Origin: JALZAH01 sp051000755
GTDB taxonomy: Bacteria > Actinomycetota > Acidimicrobiia > Acidimicrobiales > Palsa-688
Assembly: GCA_051000755.1 (NCBI GenBank)
Contig: JBPCNZ010000091.1
Coordinates: 1 to 36,404 of the forward strand
Direction of reading: 5' to 3'
DNA length: 36,404 bases
Part shown: positions 7,932 through 15,906 of the stretch, one piece after another
How positions within the stretch are numbered: the stretch's first letter is position 1
Layout of the letters: the number at the start of each line of letters is the position of its first letter
Made by a program: the position numbers and the translations under genes
Notes under the pieces: model-generated
The model's input: the letters and a program-made list of their open reading frames with translations, nothing else
Database searches by the model: none
What the model was told of the DNA's origin: nothing

Positions 7932-9179
7932 GTGGCGTCCGGCCCGGACGCTACGTTGACTGTTTCGCCGTGGACGCCCTCGCTGGTACACTCCCCGCCC
8001 AAGACAGAGCGGAAGGGGAATATCGGCGTTGTGGCTCTTGTAGCTCTGCTTCCCGCTGCCCACGCCGCTTCACATCTGTCGTACCACCACCCGAGCAAAC
8101 CGCTCCTGGTTGTCGCCGGGCTCATCGGCGGCCTCGCCGTCGGGGTTACCGGCACCGGAGGCGGCGCCCTGATGACGCCCATGCTGGTGTTGATCTTCTC
8201 GGTCAACCCCCAGGTCGCCATCGCCTCCGACCTGGTCAGCTCCCTGGTCATGAAACCGGTCGGCGGCAGCGTCCACGCCCGCCGGGGCACGGTCCACTGG
8301 CCGCTCGTGGGCCGCCTGGTCGCCGGGTCCGTGCCCGCCGCCCTGGCCGGCGCCTACGTGCTCAACCATCTCGGTCACACCACCAAGGTCCAACACACCG
8401 TCAAGGAGCTGCTGGGGTGGGCGCTGCTGGTGACCTTCGCCAGCCTCCTGGCCAAGATGACCCTCGCCGCTCGAGTCGCTCGCCGACGCGACGCCACCGG
8501 CGAGATCGGCAACGACACCCCCTACCTGGTCAAGACCGTGCCCACCCTGGCTATCGGCATCGTGGGCGGCTTCATGGTCGGCCTGACCTCGGTCGGGTCC
8601 GGGTCGCTCATGATCATCCTGCTGATGCTCCTCTACCCCCGCTTGACGACCCGCTCGCTGGTCGGCACCGACCTGGCCCAAGCCGTCCCCCTGGTGGCGG
8701 CGGCCACCCTCGGCCAAGCCATCTGGGGCCATGTGGACATGGGGATCTCGGGAGCGCTGATCATCGGGAGCATCCCCGGCGTCTACTTCGGTGCCCGCAT
8801 CTCGTCTCGCGCTCCCGACAAGGTGGTGCGCCCCATCCTGGCGTTCATCCTGGTGGCGTCGGGCCTTTCTCTGCTCCTCGCCGACAACACCAGTGGCCTG
8901 GCCGTGGCCCTGGTGATCGTGGCCGTGACCGGCATCCCCATGGGCGCAGCCGTCGATGCCACCCTGATGCGCTGGGCGGACTGGAACCACGCCGGCCACC
9001 GCCGCACCCTCTGGGTGGCGCTGCTCGGCATCGGAGCACCGTTGGGCATCGGGCTGATCGCCACCATTCCCTACCTCGTCGCCGTCCGCCCCCATGTCCG
9101 TGGCGCCGCCGCCCAACGGGTCTCGCCCGAACCGCTGGTCGGCGAGGGCGACAACGCCGTAAGCGATCCGTCGGACTGA
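7932..9179 (+). CDS. TauE/SafE-family membrane permease
   Basis: A hydrophobic protein with eight or more membrane segments in two halves, each opening with a glycine-rich signature: Gly-Val-Thr-Gly-Thr-Gly-Gly-Gly-Ala-Leu near residue 71 and Gly-Leu-Thr-Ser-Val-Gly-Ser-Gly-Ser-Leu near residue 217. This duplicated pattern defines TauE/SafE (DUF81) proteins, which move sulfur-containing or organic anions such as sulfite or sulfoacetate; the substrate here is unknown. Two starts are possible. GTG 7932 has a GAGG box about five bases upstream and lies eight bases after the VapC stop. GTG 8031 follows a GGAAGGGG box and drops 33 polar residues with no family resemblance; I find the shorter protein chemically more plausible. 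The C-terminal 25 residues are polar and cytosolic. Confidence 0.85.
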   Translation: MASGPDATLTVSPWTPSLVHSPPKTERKGNIGVVALVALLPAAHAASHLSYHHPSKPLLVVAGLIGGLAVGVTGTGGGALMTPMLVLIFSVNPQVAIASDLVSSLVMKPVGGSVHARRGTVHWPLVGRLVAGSVPAALAGAYVLNHLGHTTKVQHTVKELLGWALLVTFASLLAKMTLAARVARRRDATGEIGNDTPYLVKTVPTLAIGIVGGFMVGLTSVGSGSLMIILLMLLYPRLTTRSLVGTDLAQAVPLVAAATLGQAIWGHVDMGISGALIIGSIPGVYFGARISSRAPDKVVRPILAFILVASGLSLLLADNTSGLAVALVIVAVTGIPMGAAVDATLMRWADWNHAGHRRTLWVALLGIGAPLGIGLIATIPYLVAVRPHVRGAAAQRVSPEPLVGEGDNAVSDPSD

Positions 9180-9670
9180 ACTCGGCATTCGGCGACGCTG
9201 GAACCTCCAGGGTGAGGCGAAGTGGAGGACCGCCTGCCCCACGACCCTCTGGCCGGGACCGACGAGGCCATTCCCCAAACCTCACAGCAACAACCGGACC
9301 CCGCCCGCCGCGGAGCTGGCTGACCCCTCCCGCTCGTTCTGCCCGCCGGCAACGGCCCGAGTCGCCGGGGGCGCCTCGCTACCGCCCTCCCTCGCTTCGC
9401 TCGCTCCGTTGGTGTCAGGACCCGTTCATCCGGTCCGTTCAATTGGCAGACGGCGCCGCCGCCCTTGCAGACCCCCTCGGCGCCAGGCGTCACCTCGACG
9501 CACCCGTGGCGACGGTAGGCCGAAGCCCCCTCGACGGTGGAGCCGAAAGCCACGAGGGCTTGGTGGAGGCAACGGCGGGTCTCGCCGAACTCGAACGCCA
9601 GGCTTCGATCGGAGAGCTCGCGCCCGGCTTGGGCCAGCCGGTCGCAACGTTCCACCAGGTCCCCGAGCAT
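9071..9670 (-). CDS. Hypothetical small protein, C-terminal extent uncertain
   Basis: The first 80 residues look genuine: a Leu-Gly-Asp-Leu-Val-Glu-Arg-Cys-Asp-Arg-Leu helix, an Ala-Gly-Arg-Glu-Leu segment and Glu-Phe-Gly-Glu-Thr-Arg-Arg. Beyond about residue 85 (left of 9415) the translation turns into Arg/Pro/Gly-rich filler and runs antisense into the permease gene, so the real protein probably ended there. I recognise no family. It follows the vapC stop at 9720 on the same strand and may be a decayed gene. Most of the 9180-9400 stretch holds nothing else I can identify. Confidence 0.25.
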   Translation of the reverse strand: MLGDLVERCDRLAQAGRELSDRSLAFEFGETRRCLHQALVAFGSTVEGASAYRRHGCVEVTPGAEGVCKGGGAVCQLNGPDERVLTPTERAKRGRAVARRPRRLGPLPAGRTSGRGQPAPRRAGSGCCCEVWGMASSVPARGSWGRRSSTSPHPGGSSVAECRVQSDGSLTALSPSPTSGSGETRWAAAPRTWGRTATR

Positions 9671-9719
9671 GCCGGCGCGCTGGTCGGGGTCGGAGACGGC
9701 CGTGAGCGGCCCGACCGGC

Positions 9720-10160
9720 TCAGGCCACGGTCCCTTTCGGGACCACCCATGAGGCTTTCAGGGCCGGCTCCACGGATCTGATGTGGTCGAAATCGGCATC
9801 GTAATGCACGACGACCACGGGGCGATCCTCCGCGTCGTGGTGCAGGGCAGTGGCGGCGATCTGGAGATCGCTGACGCCCACCGAACGGCCCTTCCCAGCC
9901 CTGAAGAGCTCACTCTGAACTCGCAGAGCTATGTTCAGGATCTCCGGGGCGGGGGCGAGGATCATCCACCCGGACAAGTAGCCCTCCGCCGCCGCTTGGT
10001 GCTCCTCGTGACTCCTGGCGCTGAAACACGCCTCCAGCAGCGTGGGTAGGCAAACGGCCAGGTCTCCGCTCCTCATCAGCCTGTCGCGAGCGGCCCGCAC
10101 CTCGGCTGAGCGATGGAGCCGTTGGATCACACTGTTGTCGATCAGGTAGCGGGCGCTCAC
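9720..10160 (-). CDS. VapC-type PIN-domain ribonuclease toxin
   Basis: A 146-residue protein with intact PIN signatures: Tyr-Leu-Ile-Asp-Asn-Ser-Val near the N-terminus, Leu-Leu-Glu-Ala-Cys-Phe-Ser-Ala-Arg (Glu) near residue 43, Val-Gly-Val-Ser-Asp-Leu-Gln-Ile-Ala-Ala-Thr-Ala near residue 97, and Val-Val-His-Tyr-Asp-Ala-Asp-Phe-Asp near residue 120. The Ser-Asp-Leu-x-Ile-Ala-Ala-x-Ala motif is typical of VapC proteins close to the mycobacterial VapC group. The start overlaps the antitoxin stop (ATGA-type, 10157-10160). Confidence 0.88.
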   Translation of the reverse strand: MSARYLIDNSVIQRLHRSAEVRAARDRLMRSGDLAVCLPTLLEACFSARSHEEHQAAAEGYLSGWMILAPAPEILNIALRVQSELFRAGKGRSVGVSDLQIAATALHHDAEDRPVVVVHYDADFDHIRSVEPALKASWVVPKGTVA

Positions 10161-10366
10161 CGCTGAGCCGAGCGGACCACCCCGGGATCGTCGAGGTCAC
10201 TCAGCGCACCCGCGTCCACTCGCGCCATCATCTCGGTCAGCTGGCGACGTCGCACCATCTCCGCCAACGCCGTCCTCACCGTCTCCGCCTTCGTCGCATT
10301 GGGCCCAACGACCTTGCGGGCCGCGGCCATGAGACCGTCCGGGATATCCACCAACGTCCGTGCCAC
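10157..10366 (-). CDS. VapB-type antitoxin
   Basis: A 69-residue protein starting at GTG 10366 with Ala-Arg-Thr-Leu-Val-Asp-Ile-Pro, then an Ala-Ala-Arg-Lys-Val-Val-Gly helix, then Thr-Lys-Ala-Glu-Thr-Val-Arg-Thr-Ala-Leu. This is the short VapB type seen throughout actinobacteria. A GGAAGGA box (10373-10379 on this strand) supports the GTG; a nearby ATG at 10373 is out of frame. The tail (Asp-Ala-Gly-Ala-Leu-Ser-Asp-Leu-Asp-Asp) is the acidic toxin-binding end. A repeated sequence in the promoter region may be its operator. Confidence 0.88.
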   Translation of the reverse strand: MARTLVDIPDGLMAAARKVVGPNATKAETVRTALAEMVRRRQLTEMMARVDAGALSDLDDPGVVRSAQR

Positions 10367-10379
10367 ACTTCATCCTTCC

Positions 10380-10410
10380 GTATATCGTCAACCCAGTTAT
10401 GAGTATATCG
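10380..10410 (-). promoter_or_regulatory. Direct repeats of gtatatcg, candidate VapB operator/promoter
   Basis: The octamer gtatatcg occurs at 10380-10387 and 10403-10410 (plus-strand reading), start to start 23 bp apart, about two helical turns. On the gene strand the pair surrounds a TTGACG, and the distal copy contains TATACT, a good -10 hexamer. VapB proteins bind paired sites in their own promoters, so this is a plausible autoregulatory site. Confidence 0.5.
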
Positions 10411-10468
10411 TGGTCGTGGCCAGCCCACGGCGCGTCGGAGGCTGCCCCGACCCGGGGGCCCGCTCGGA

Positions 10469-10830
10469 TCACTCGGCCGGTAGTAGGGCAAAGCCTTCGG
10501 CAGCCGCCGCACGACGCAGGGTGGCGTCGAGACCGCTACCGTCTCGCAGCTGCTCTCCACCTCCCGCACACACACACGGCGGTGCCCAGTTGCACCGCGT
10601 CATAAGCCCGCAGTCCGTGGACGGCGCACAGATGAGCGGTCCGGTCCACCACCTCGGCCGTCACCAGAACGGAGATGAACCGGGGGTCGTCGCCGTCAGT
10701 CCCAGAGTAGTCAGCCTCGAAGTCCTCGCTGAGCAGACGAGCCTCGTTGGGGCTGAGCTCACCAAGGCGTTGCTTGCGCCACAGCGCAGCGGAATCGGAG
10801 GGCTCGAAATCTCCGAAACGACGGGGGGCG
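10469..10830 (-). pseudogene. PIN-domain toxin remnant (5' truncated, frameshifted)
   Basis: Leftward translation from about 10830 gives Phe-Glu-Pro-Ser-Asp-Ser-Ala-Ala-Leu-Trp, then Leu-Ser-Glu-Asp-Phe-Glu-Ala-Asp-Tyr, then Val-Thr-Ala-Glu-Val-Val-Asp, then the PIN-type motif Leu-Arg-Ala-Tyr-Asp-Ala-Val-Gln-Leu-Gly. After a frame change near 10560, the C-terminus follows: Asp-Ala-Thr-Leu-Arg-Arg-Ala-Ala-Ala-Ala-Glu-Gly, with a stop at 10469. The N-terminal first acidic strand (normally Tyr-x-Asp/Glu-Thr-Ser-Ala) is missing and no start codon fits. This is a dead VapC of the subgroup with Arg-Ala-Tyr-Asp-Ala-Val-Gln-Leu. No antitoxin is visible beside it. The stretch 10830-10937 holds nothing I recognise. 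Confidence 0.65.
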
Positions 10831-10936
10831 CCCAGTGCTCAAAGGCACGCCACCCCATCAGCTGTCTCGTCGCTCACCAAGCCAGCAGGGGCACGGTCTC
10901 CGCTGAAAGCTCAAAGGCTCAGGCTTGGACGAGTGC

Positions 10937-11633
10937 TCACCTGCCAACCGGTTCACCACAACAGCCTCCGACGCCCACAACGTCAGCCGGTGGATGCTGC
11001 TGCCCTGCCATCAGGCTTGGACCAAGCCTTGCCTTCATCACCGCGTTGACGACCCTCGCGGCAAAGCTCTCGCCGACCTGGACGTCCTGAGGGTTCTCCT
11101 CCGAGCACGCGTTGAAGTCGGGATCGACGAGGCTGACCGCCGGAAGGGTGCCGTCGCGGGCATCGACCCAGAACTGCTTCGATGGGTCGGAGATGGCGGA
11201 TGCAGCCCACCAGGCCCAGGGGGTAGACGTCCGCGGTGCACTGAAGGTTGCCCCGCACCGACGACATGAGCACCGGGAGGACGCGACTGGCGCCACTGGC
11301 AATGCGGCGGGCCAAACCGAGGCCGACCCCGCCGAAGAGACGCTTGAGGCGAAGCTTGACGTTCGAGACATGGTGGTAGGCGACCCACGAGATCCCGTTG
11401 CGGGTCAGCAGGTCGAGTGTCGTCCCCGACGGCGGATGGTCGAACATCTCATAGGGCAGGTCGTCGATGAGCCCGTTGGCCGTACCGGCTACGAGGAAAC
11501 GACGGTTGGGGAACGTGGGGCCCAGGCAGGAGCTGAACCAGTGGTCGGCGACGGGAAAGGTCCGGGCCAGCCCGTGATAGAAGGGCAGGTCGTGCTCGGT
11601 CCAGTCTTCAAGGAGACCTTCAAGCACAACCAT
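10937..11633 (-). pseudogene. Phospholipase C/phosphoesterase fragment
   Basis: The run Leu-Pro-Phe-Tyr-His-Gly-Leu-Ala-Arg-Thr-Phe, Ala-Asp-His-Trp-Phe-Ser-Ser, and Gly-Pro-Thr-Phe-Pro-Asn-Arg-Arg-Phe is typical of the central part of bacterial PLC/acid phosphatase-type phosphoesterases (PF04185). Near 11190 the frame shifts to a run with Leu-Pro-Ala-Val-Ser-Leu-Val-Asp-Pro-Asp-Phe and Val-Val-Asn-Ala-Val-Met, also family-like. The N-terminal Glu-Asn-x-Ser-Phe-Asp motif is absent, and the C-terminal Tyr-Asp-Glu-x-Gly-Gly-Tyr-Tyr-Asp-His part is replaced by unrelated sequence after about 11030. The gene is therefore cut at both ends and frameshifted. It belongs to a different subgroup from the copy at 13.3 kb. 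Confidence 0.75.
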
Positions 11634-11651
11634 TGATGGGTCGGGCCACGG

Positions 11652-12092
11652 TCACTGCTGTCGTTCGATGACTCGGCGAATTCGGACCATGAGCGCTGCG
11701 GACGGGGTCACCTTCCCCGTCAGGTACGTCGAAAGGCGCGGCGCCGATGTTCCGATCTGCGCGGCGAAGGCGGTCTGGGTGAGGCCGGAACGTGCCACCA
11801 GGCTCCTGATCTCGGAACCGACTTCCGCCCGCTCAGCCTCGGCAGCAGAGCGTCGAGCCTCGGCGACGACCATCTCGAACAAGCGGGCCGAGCCGTAGAG
11901 TCGGGAGAGATGAACAGCCTGGGAGACCTGTTGGGCGACCGGTCCCCACGGGTCGGCGTCGACGGCCTCAGCCAAACGATGCCAGTCGGGCAGGGTTCCC
12001 CGCTCGATGGCCGTAACGATTCCTTCGAACGGCCAGGATTCGACGGGGTCGTCCGGGGAGGCATCGAGGTTGCGGAACTTCAAGGCGGTCAT
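11652..12092 (-). CDS. HTH (Xre-type) protein, probable antitoxin
   Basis: A 146-residue protein starting at ATG 12092, which overlaps the upstream gene stop (ATGA). Its C-terminal half carries an Xre/Cro helix-turn-helix: Arg-Ser-Gly-Leu-Thr-Gln-Thr-Ala-Phe-Ala, Gly-Thr-Ser-Ala-Pro-Arg-Leu-Ser-Thr-Tyr-Leu, Lys-Val-Thr-Pro-Ser-Ala. The N-terminal half is helical with Trp-Pro-Phe-Glu and Glu-Arg-Gly-Thr-Leu-Pro-Asp-Trp-His-Arg-Leu. It is the second gene behind a nucleotidyltransferase, a layout used by type IV-like toxin pairs. I infer that it represses this operon, possibly through the inverted repeat at 12885-12898. Confidence 0.7.
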   Translation of the reverse strand: MTALKFRNLDASPDDPVESWPFEGIVTAIERGTLPDWHRLAEAVDADPWGPVAQQVSQAVHLSRLYGSARLFEMVVAEARRSAAEAERAEVGSEIRSLVARSGLTQTAFAAQIGTSAPRLSTYLTGKVTPSAALMVRIRRVIERQQ

Positions 12093-12874
12093 GATCGCAC
12101 CATCGCCACGGCCAGGGACTGGCACACACCGCGCACGGTGTTCCAGTCGGCCCAGCGAGGATCGAGGCCTTTGTACCGACCGAGCTGTGCCGCCGACAGG
12201 TGATCCCTGGGTTGGGGATCCGCCAGTTGCCGGGCAAGTTGGGTGGCCACGCCCGCCGCTTCGGGGCCACGCTGGTCGGCGTAGAAATCGTCGATGTGGG
12301 CCAAGACCAGAGCGGAGCGCGGTACGCCGTATCGGTCCGCGAGCGCGGCTACATCAAGGAAATCACGGGTCTGGTTGCGGCGCACGATCAGATATCCCTT
12401 GACGCGCAGCGTTTCATCGGGTGTGGGGACCCGGAGTCGATGTCCTGATGGCAGCTCGACTTCGGCTACTTCGAGGGGCATCCGCCGAATCAGCTGGCGG
12501 ACGCCTGATTCGATCCCCCCGAGCTCATCGAGGATGACCTTCCCGGGAGACACCCGGTTGGTGATCCACCCCTCGGTCGCCTCGACGGCGTCGAGCACAA
12601 CCTCGAACCGCTCGGCAAGGTCCGGGATCACGTGGTCGTGGTCGTAGGACGCCCGGTGGTTCGCCCACAGCGCCGCCGCCGAGCCGCCTACCAGCACTGC
12701 GTCGGGGATGACCTTTTGGAGTCTTGAGGCGGACTCCAAGACGGTGAGCAGCTCGGGACGGCCGATGCCGGGCGTGTCCGGGGCATTCGGGTTAACTGGC
12801 TCTGATGTAGCAACTCCAGTCTCCTTGGCGGCCGTGTTACCGACTGAGTTCTTGGTCGGACAAGGGCGAACCAC
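12089..12874 (-). CDS. Nucleotidyltransferase-like protein (AbiEii-type), probable toxin
   Basis: A protein of up to 261 residues. Around residue 60 it has Val-Leu-Val-Gly-Gly-Ser-Ala-Ala-Ala-Leu, then His-Arg-Ala-Ser-Tyr-Asp-His-Asp-His, resembling the Gly-Ser and Asp-x-Asp nucleotidyltransferase core, here with His between and after the acids. Further on, Leu-Arg-Val-Lys-Gly-Tyr-Leu followed by Arg-Asn-Gln-Thr-Arg-Asp-Phe-Leu-Asp-Val-Ala-Ala-Leu matches the Lys and Lys/Arg-Asp-x-x-Asp motif of AbiEii-like proteins. The first 40 residues are polar and may not be translated; GTG 12874 is the longest option. Such enzymes in TA pairs inactivate tRNA or other targets by adding nucleotides; the target is unknown here. 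Confidence 0.7.
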   Translation of the reverse strand: MVRPCPTKNSVGNTAAKETGVATSEPVNPNAPDTPGIGRPELLTVLESASRLQKVIPDAVLVGGSAAALWANHRASYDHDHVIPDLAERFEVVLDAVEATEGWITNRVSPGKVILDELGGIESGVRQLIRRMPLEVAEVELPSGHRLRVPTPDETLRVKGYLIVRRNQTRDFLDVAALADRYGVPRSALVLAHIDDFYADQRGPEAAGVATQLARQLADPQPRDHLSAAQLGRYKGLDPRWADWNTVRGVCQSLAVAMVRS

Positions 12875-12884
12875 ATGTTGACGA

Positions 12885-12898
12885 TATCAGATCCGATA
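12885..12898. promoter_or_regulatory. Inverted repeat TATC-n-GATC-n-GATA before the nucleotidyltransferase gene
   Basis: The 14 bases tatcagatccgata form a symmetrical element with mismatches only at two positions, about ten bases upstream of the start of the leftward operon. The position suits an operator for the HTH protein of the pair. Confidence 0.45.
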
Positions 12899-12929
12899 AG
12901 TCTGACGAGCTGAATTTCAGGCTCACCGC

Positions 12930-12960
12930 AGAAGCCGAGGCCCAGAGGGCCCCGGCTTCT
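12930..12960. terminator. Strong hairpin, possible terminator
   Basis: An 8-bp stem (agaagccg/cggcttct), one mismatch, a further 5-bp stem and a three-base AGA loop. No U-tract follows on either strand, and the flanking genes diverge, so a terminator role is uncertain. It may be the end of a lost gene. Confidence 0.35.
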
Positions 12961-13130
12961 CTGGCCGGTGCGGCGCTGCTCCCGTCTGCCTCACCGAGTT
13001 CTCCCCGCCCAGGCCCAGGTCACCGACCACCACGAAGCGAAGCCGGCCGCCTGCCGTCGAACAGGCCTGTTGGGAGAACGGCTCGTTAATTCCGGGGACT
13101 GCATCAGGCCGGTGGATGCTCCAGGATCAC

Positions 13131-13150
13131 CCGTGGCTGGGAAGCCACGG
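13131..13150. other. Perfect hairpin with GGGA loop in a divergent intergenic region
   Basis: ccgtggct and agccacgg pair fully (8 bp) around a GGGA tetraloop. It lies about 120 bases before the phospholipase-like gene at 13268, so it may belong to the mRNA leader. Apart from this and the 12930 hairpin, the 12877-13267 gap shows nothing I recognise. Confidence 0.4.
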
Positions 13151-13267
13151 ACTGTTCACTTGCAGGCCAACGTGGCGTCGATCTTCGGCCAGGTTGTCTG
13201 ATTAGCGTCCCAGCGCGGTCGGGTAGCCGAGCGGCGCCAATGATGACCGAGGGTCGGAGGAGGAACG

Positions 13268-14680
13268 ATGATCCGTTCTGTCAAGGCCGGTTGGGCCGCG
13301 GCCGCTGCGGTGGCTCTCGGCACCGGGATGTTCACCGCGATCGGGGGGCGGGCGTGGCCGGCGCTTCGGGGTCGCTCACGGCCACGCCGATCAAACACGT
13401 GGTCGTCGTCTTCACTCACAGCCAACCCGAACGGCGAGAACCCCAACCGCCTCGACCACTCGATGCCGTTGGTCTGTGATCAGGACCACAACTACACGCC
13501 CGAACAGCTGGCGTTCGACCACGGACTGATGGACCAGTTCCCCCAGAACACCCAAGTCGAAAGCTGCTCGCCACCCGACCAGAAGCCGCCGGGCCTGGTG
13601 ATGGATTACTACGACGGCAACACCGTCACCGGGTTGTGGAACTACGCCCAGCATTTCGCTATGAGCGACAACTCTTACGGGACGACCTTCGGGCCCTCCA
13701 CCCCCGGCGCCCTCAACCTCGTCTCAGGCCAGACCCACGGCACGTCCGACGTCATCGCCGGCACGACGGCGAACGGCACCGTCCTGGGCGACGCCGACCC
13801 CGCCTACGATGACTGCTCGGCGGGATCGACCATCCACATGACCGGCACCAACATCGGTGACCTGCTCAACGCCTCCAATGTCAGCTGGGGATGGTTCCAA
13901 GGCGGCTTCGGGCCCACAGCCCCGGCGACGGGCACCACGCCGGCCGTTTGTGGCAGCTCGCACGTCAACGTCGGCGGTGCCACCGTCGGCGACTACAGCG
14001 CCCATCACGAACCGTTCCAGTACTACCCATCCACCGCCAACCCTCACCACCTGGCCCCGGCCAACGTCGCCGAGGTCGGCCACGCCGGGCGGGCCAACCA
14101 CCAATACGACCTCAGCTACCTCGATCGGGCCCTGGCAACAAACAACCTTCCCGCGGTCAGCTTCGTCAAGGCCCCCAAGTACCAAGACGGCCACGCCGGG
14201 TACTCCGACCCCCTCGACGAGCAGACCTTCGTCGCCGGGCTGATGAACAAGCTGCAGGCCAGCCCCGACTGGAAATCCACAGCGGTCGTGGTCGCCTACG
14301 ACGACTCCGACGGATGGTACGACCACCAGATCGGCCCGATCGTCAACAACTCCCAGGACCCGAGCAACGACGCCCTCAGCGGACCAGGACAGTGCGGCTC
14401 CCGGGCACCTCTGGCCGGCTACCACGACCGCTGCGGCTACGGACCCCGACTTCCCCTGCTGGTCGTCTCGCCCTACAGCAAGGTCAACTACGTCGACAAC
14501 ACCGTCACCGACCAGTCCTCCATCCTCCGCTTCGTCGAGGACAACTGGCTCGGCGGCCAACGCATCGGCAACGGATCCTTCGACGCCCTCGCTGGAAGCC
14601 TCAACAACATGTTCGACTTCTCCCACCGCGGTGCCGACCCCCTCATCCTCAACCCGAGCACCGGAGAACCGAGGACCTGA
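13268..14680 (+). CDS. Phospholipase C-like phosphoesterase, catalytic N-terminus deleted
   Basis: A 470-residue open frame with a GGAGGAGG box just upstream of ATG 13268 and an N-terminal signal-peptide-like run (Lys-Ala-Gly-Trp, then Ala/Val-rich). The body matches PF04185 phosphoesterases: Asp-Gln-Asp-His-x-Tyr-Thr, Leu-Met-Asp-Gln-Phe, Tyr-Tyr-Asp-Gly-Asn-Thr-Val-Thr, Asp-Asn-Ser-Tyr-Gly-Thr-Thr-Phe-Gly-Pro-Ser, and Tyr-Asp-Asp-Ser-Asp-Gly-Trp-Tyr-Asp-His. The family's start (Pro-Ile-Lys-His-Val-Val-Val-Val-Phe) exists at 13388-13415 but in another frame. It is joined directly to Thr-Ala-Asn-Pro-Asn, losing roughly 45-50 residues with the essential Glu-Asn-x-Ser-Phe-Asp-His motif. A frameshift at a G-run near 13345 plus the deletion restore the frame. 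The product is probably inactive. Confidence 0.8.
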   Translation: MIRSVKAGWAAAAAVALGTGMFTAIGGRAWPALRGRSRPRRSNTWSSSSLTANPNGENPNRLDHSMPLVCDQDHNYTPEQLAFDHGLMDQFPQNTQVESCSPPDQKPPGLVMDYYDGNTVTGLWNYAQHFAMSDNSYGTTFGPSTPGALNLVSGQTHGTSDVIAGTTANGTVLGDADPAYDDCSAGSTIHMTGTNIGDLLNASNVSWGWFQGGFGPTAPATGTTPAVCGSSHVNVGGATVGDYSAHHEPFQYYPSTANPHHLAPANVAEVGHAGRANHQYDLSYLDRALATNNLPAVSFVKAPKYQDGHAGYSDPLDEQTFVAGLMNKLQASPDWKSTAVVVAYDDSDGWYDHQIGPIVNNSQDPSNDALSGPGQCGSRAPLAGYHDRCGYGPRLPLLVVSPYSKVNYVDNTVTDQSSILRFVEDNWLGGQRIGNGSFDALAGSLNNMFDFSHRGADPLILNPSTGEPRT

Positions 14681-14684
14681 GCCT

Positions 14685-15791
14685 CTACTCCGCCGGACGG
14701 GGCTCGATCGGTGGTTGCCACCGTGCTTCGACGTGGCCGAGTTTCCAGTACCCGATGGCCACGGCCCAGACCCCGACGAACAACCCGGCGATGGCAAAGC
14801 CGGCTCGGTTGATGTTGAACTTGGCCATGAAGTCCCAAAAGCGTCCGTGGATGTCCAGCTCGGTGGAGAGAAGACCGACGATCTCGATGGTTCCGATGAG
14901 GAACGCCACGGCGATGGACAGGCCGGTGATGACGACGTTGTAATAGACCTTGCGGACGGGCCGGGCGAAGGCCCAGGCGTAGGCGAAGTTCATGAAGCAT
15001 CCGTCAAGCGTGTCGAACAGCGTCATGCCTCCCGCGAACAGCAGGGGCAGGGCGAGCACCGCATACCAGGGCAGGCCTTGGCTGGCGGCGGCGGCGGTCG
15101 CGGCCAGGAGGAGGACTTCTGTGGCGGTGTCGAAGCCGAGCGCGAAGATCAGGCCGACGAAGTACATGTGCCAGGTCTTGGTGATGGAGCGCATGAGCGG
15201 GCCGAAGAACCGGTACATCAACCCTCGAGCCTGGAGGTGGCGCTCGAGCTCGGCCTCGTCGAAGAGCCCTCGGCGCATACCTCGGAACACCTTGAGGATC
15301 CCGGCCAGGACCACGACGTTGAGGGCGGCGATGAGGTAGAGGAACCCGGCGGCCATCGACGTGCCCACGACGCCGCCCACCGTCTCGTAGCTCGACGTGG
15401 GGTCGACGACGGCGCCGAAGACGGCTCGAGCGGCGATTGCGAGCCCGATTCCGACCGCAACAAGGATCGACGAGTGCCCCAGGGCAAAGAAGAACCCCGT
15501 CCCGAGTGGACGACGTCCGTCAGCCATCAACTTGCGGGTGGTGTTGTCGATGGCGGAGATGTGATCGGCGTCGAAGGCGTGGCGGGCACCGAGGGTCCAG
15601 GCGGTCAGGGCCACGCCGAGACCCAACCCGAGTCCCCGGTAGTGAACGTGGTGAGGTCGAACGGCGAAGACGAAGATGCCCCAGCCGGCGACGTTGAGGG
15701 CCACGACTGCCAGGCCCATACCACCGAACCGCCCCCATTCGCTCGGGGTCAGGGAGCCCCGCAGCGTCCTGCATCGCCTCACGGTCTCCAC
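14685..15791 (-). CDS. Nickel/cobalt permease of the NiCoT family
   Basis: A 368-residue protein with about eight membrane segments. The NiCoT signatures are clear: Arg-His-Ala-Phe-Asp-Ala-Asp-His-Ile near residue 69 (the metal-selective helix II motif), Leu-Gly-His-Ser-Ser-Ile near residue 103, and Leu-Gly-Phe-Asp-Thr-Ala-Thr-Glu near residue 216. These proteins take up Ni2+ or Co2+ for urease, hydrogenase or cobalamin; no such enzyme is in the window. The start is GTG 15791, preceded by an AGGAGGA box (15801-15807) at nine bases. A TTGACA-17-TAGCTT promoter lies upstream, and an ArsR-like fragment sits beyond it. Confidence 0.92.
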   Translation of the reverse strand: METVRRCRTLRGSLTPSEWGRFGGMGLAVVALNVAGWGIFVFAVRPHHVHYRGLGLGLGVALTAWTLGARHAFDADHISAIDNTTRKLMADGRRPLGTGFFFALGHSSILVAVGIGLAIAARAVFGAVVDPTSSYETVGGVVGTSMAAGFLYLIAALNVVVLAGILKVFRGMRRGLFDEAELERHLQARGLMYRFFGPLMRSITKTWHMYFVGLIFALGFDTATEVLLLAATAAAASQGLPWYAVLALPLLFAGGMTLFDTLDGCFMNFAYAWAFARPVRKVYYNVVITGLSIAVAFLIGTIEIVGLLSTELDIHGRFWDFMAKFNINRAGFAIAGLFVGVWAVAIGYWKLGHVEARWQPPIEPRPAE

Positions 15792-15856
15792 GACGTCTCA
15801 TCCTCCTGATGGGCGCCCCAGCCAGGCGACACCCCAGCTCTCACCAGGACATCGTG

Positions 15857-15885
15857 AAGCTACGGGAGGCACCCGGCACTGTCAA
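15857..15885 (-). promoter_or_regulatory. Sigma-70-type promoter for the NiCoT gene
   Basis: On the minus strand TTGACA (15885-15880) is followed after 17 bases by TAGCTT (15862-15857), about 65 bases before the GTG at 15791. The consensus -35 and the ideal spacing make this one of the better promoter matches in the window. Confidence 0.6.
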
Positions 15886-15906
15886 GGCTGATCGGATGAG
15901 CCCTGA

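Noticed and set aside
9415..9490. A tRNA-like stretch on the minus strand
   Set aside because: The arms do not pair into a cloverleaf, and the stretch reads as protein in the hypothetical gene.
7907..9781. A 624-residue plus-strand frame and a 402-residue minus-strand frame over the TauE gene
   Set aside because: Low-complexity Arg/Pro- or Gly/Asp-rich translations. The TauE frame alone has membrane segments and family motifs.
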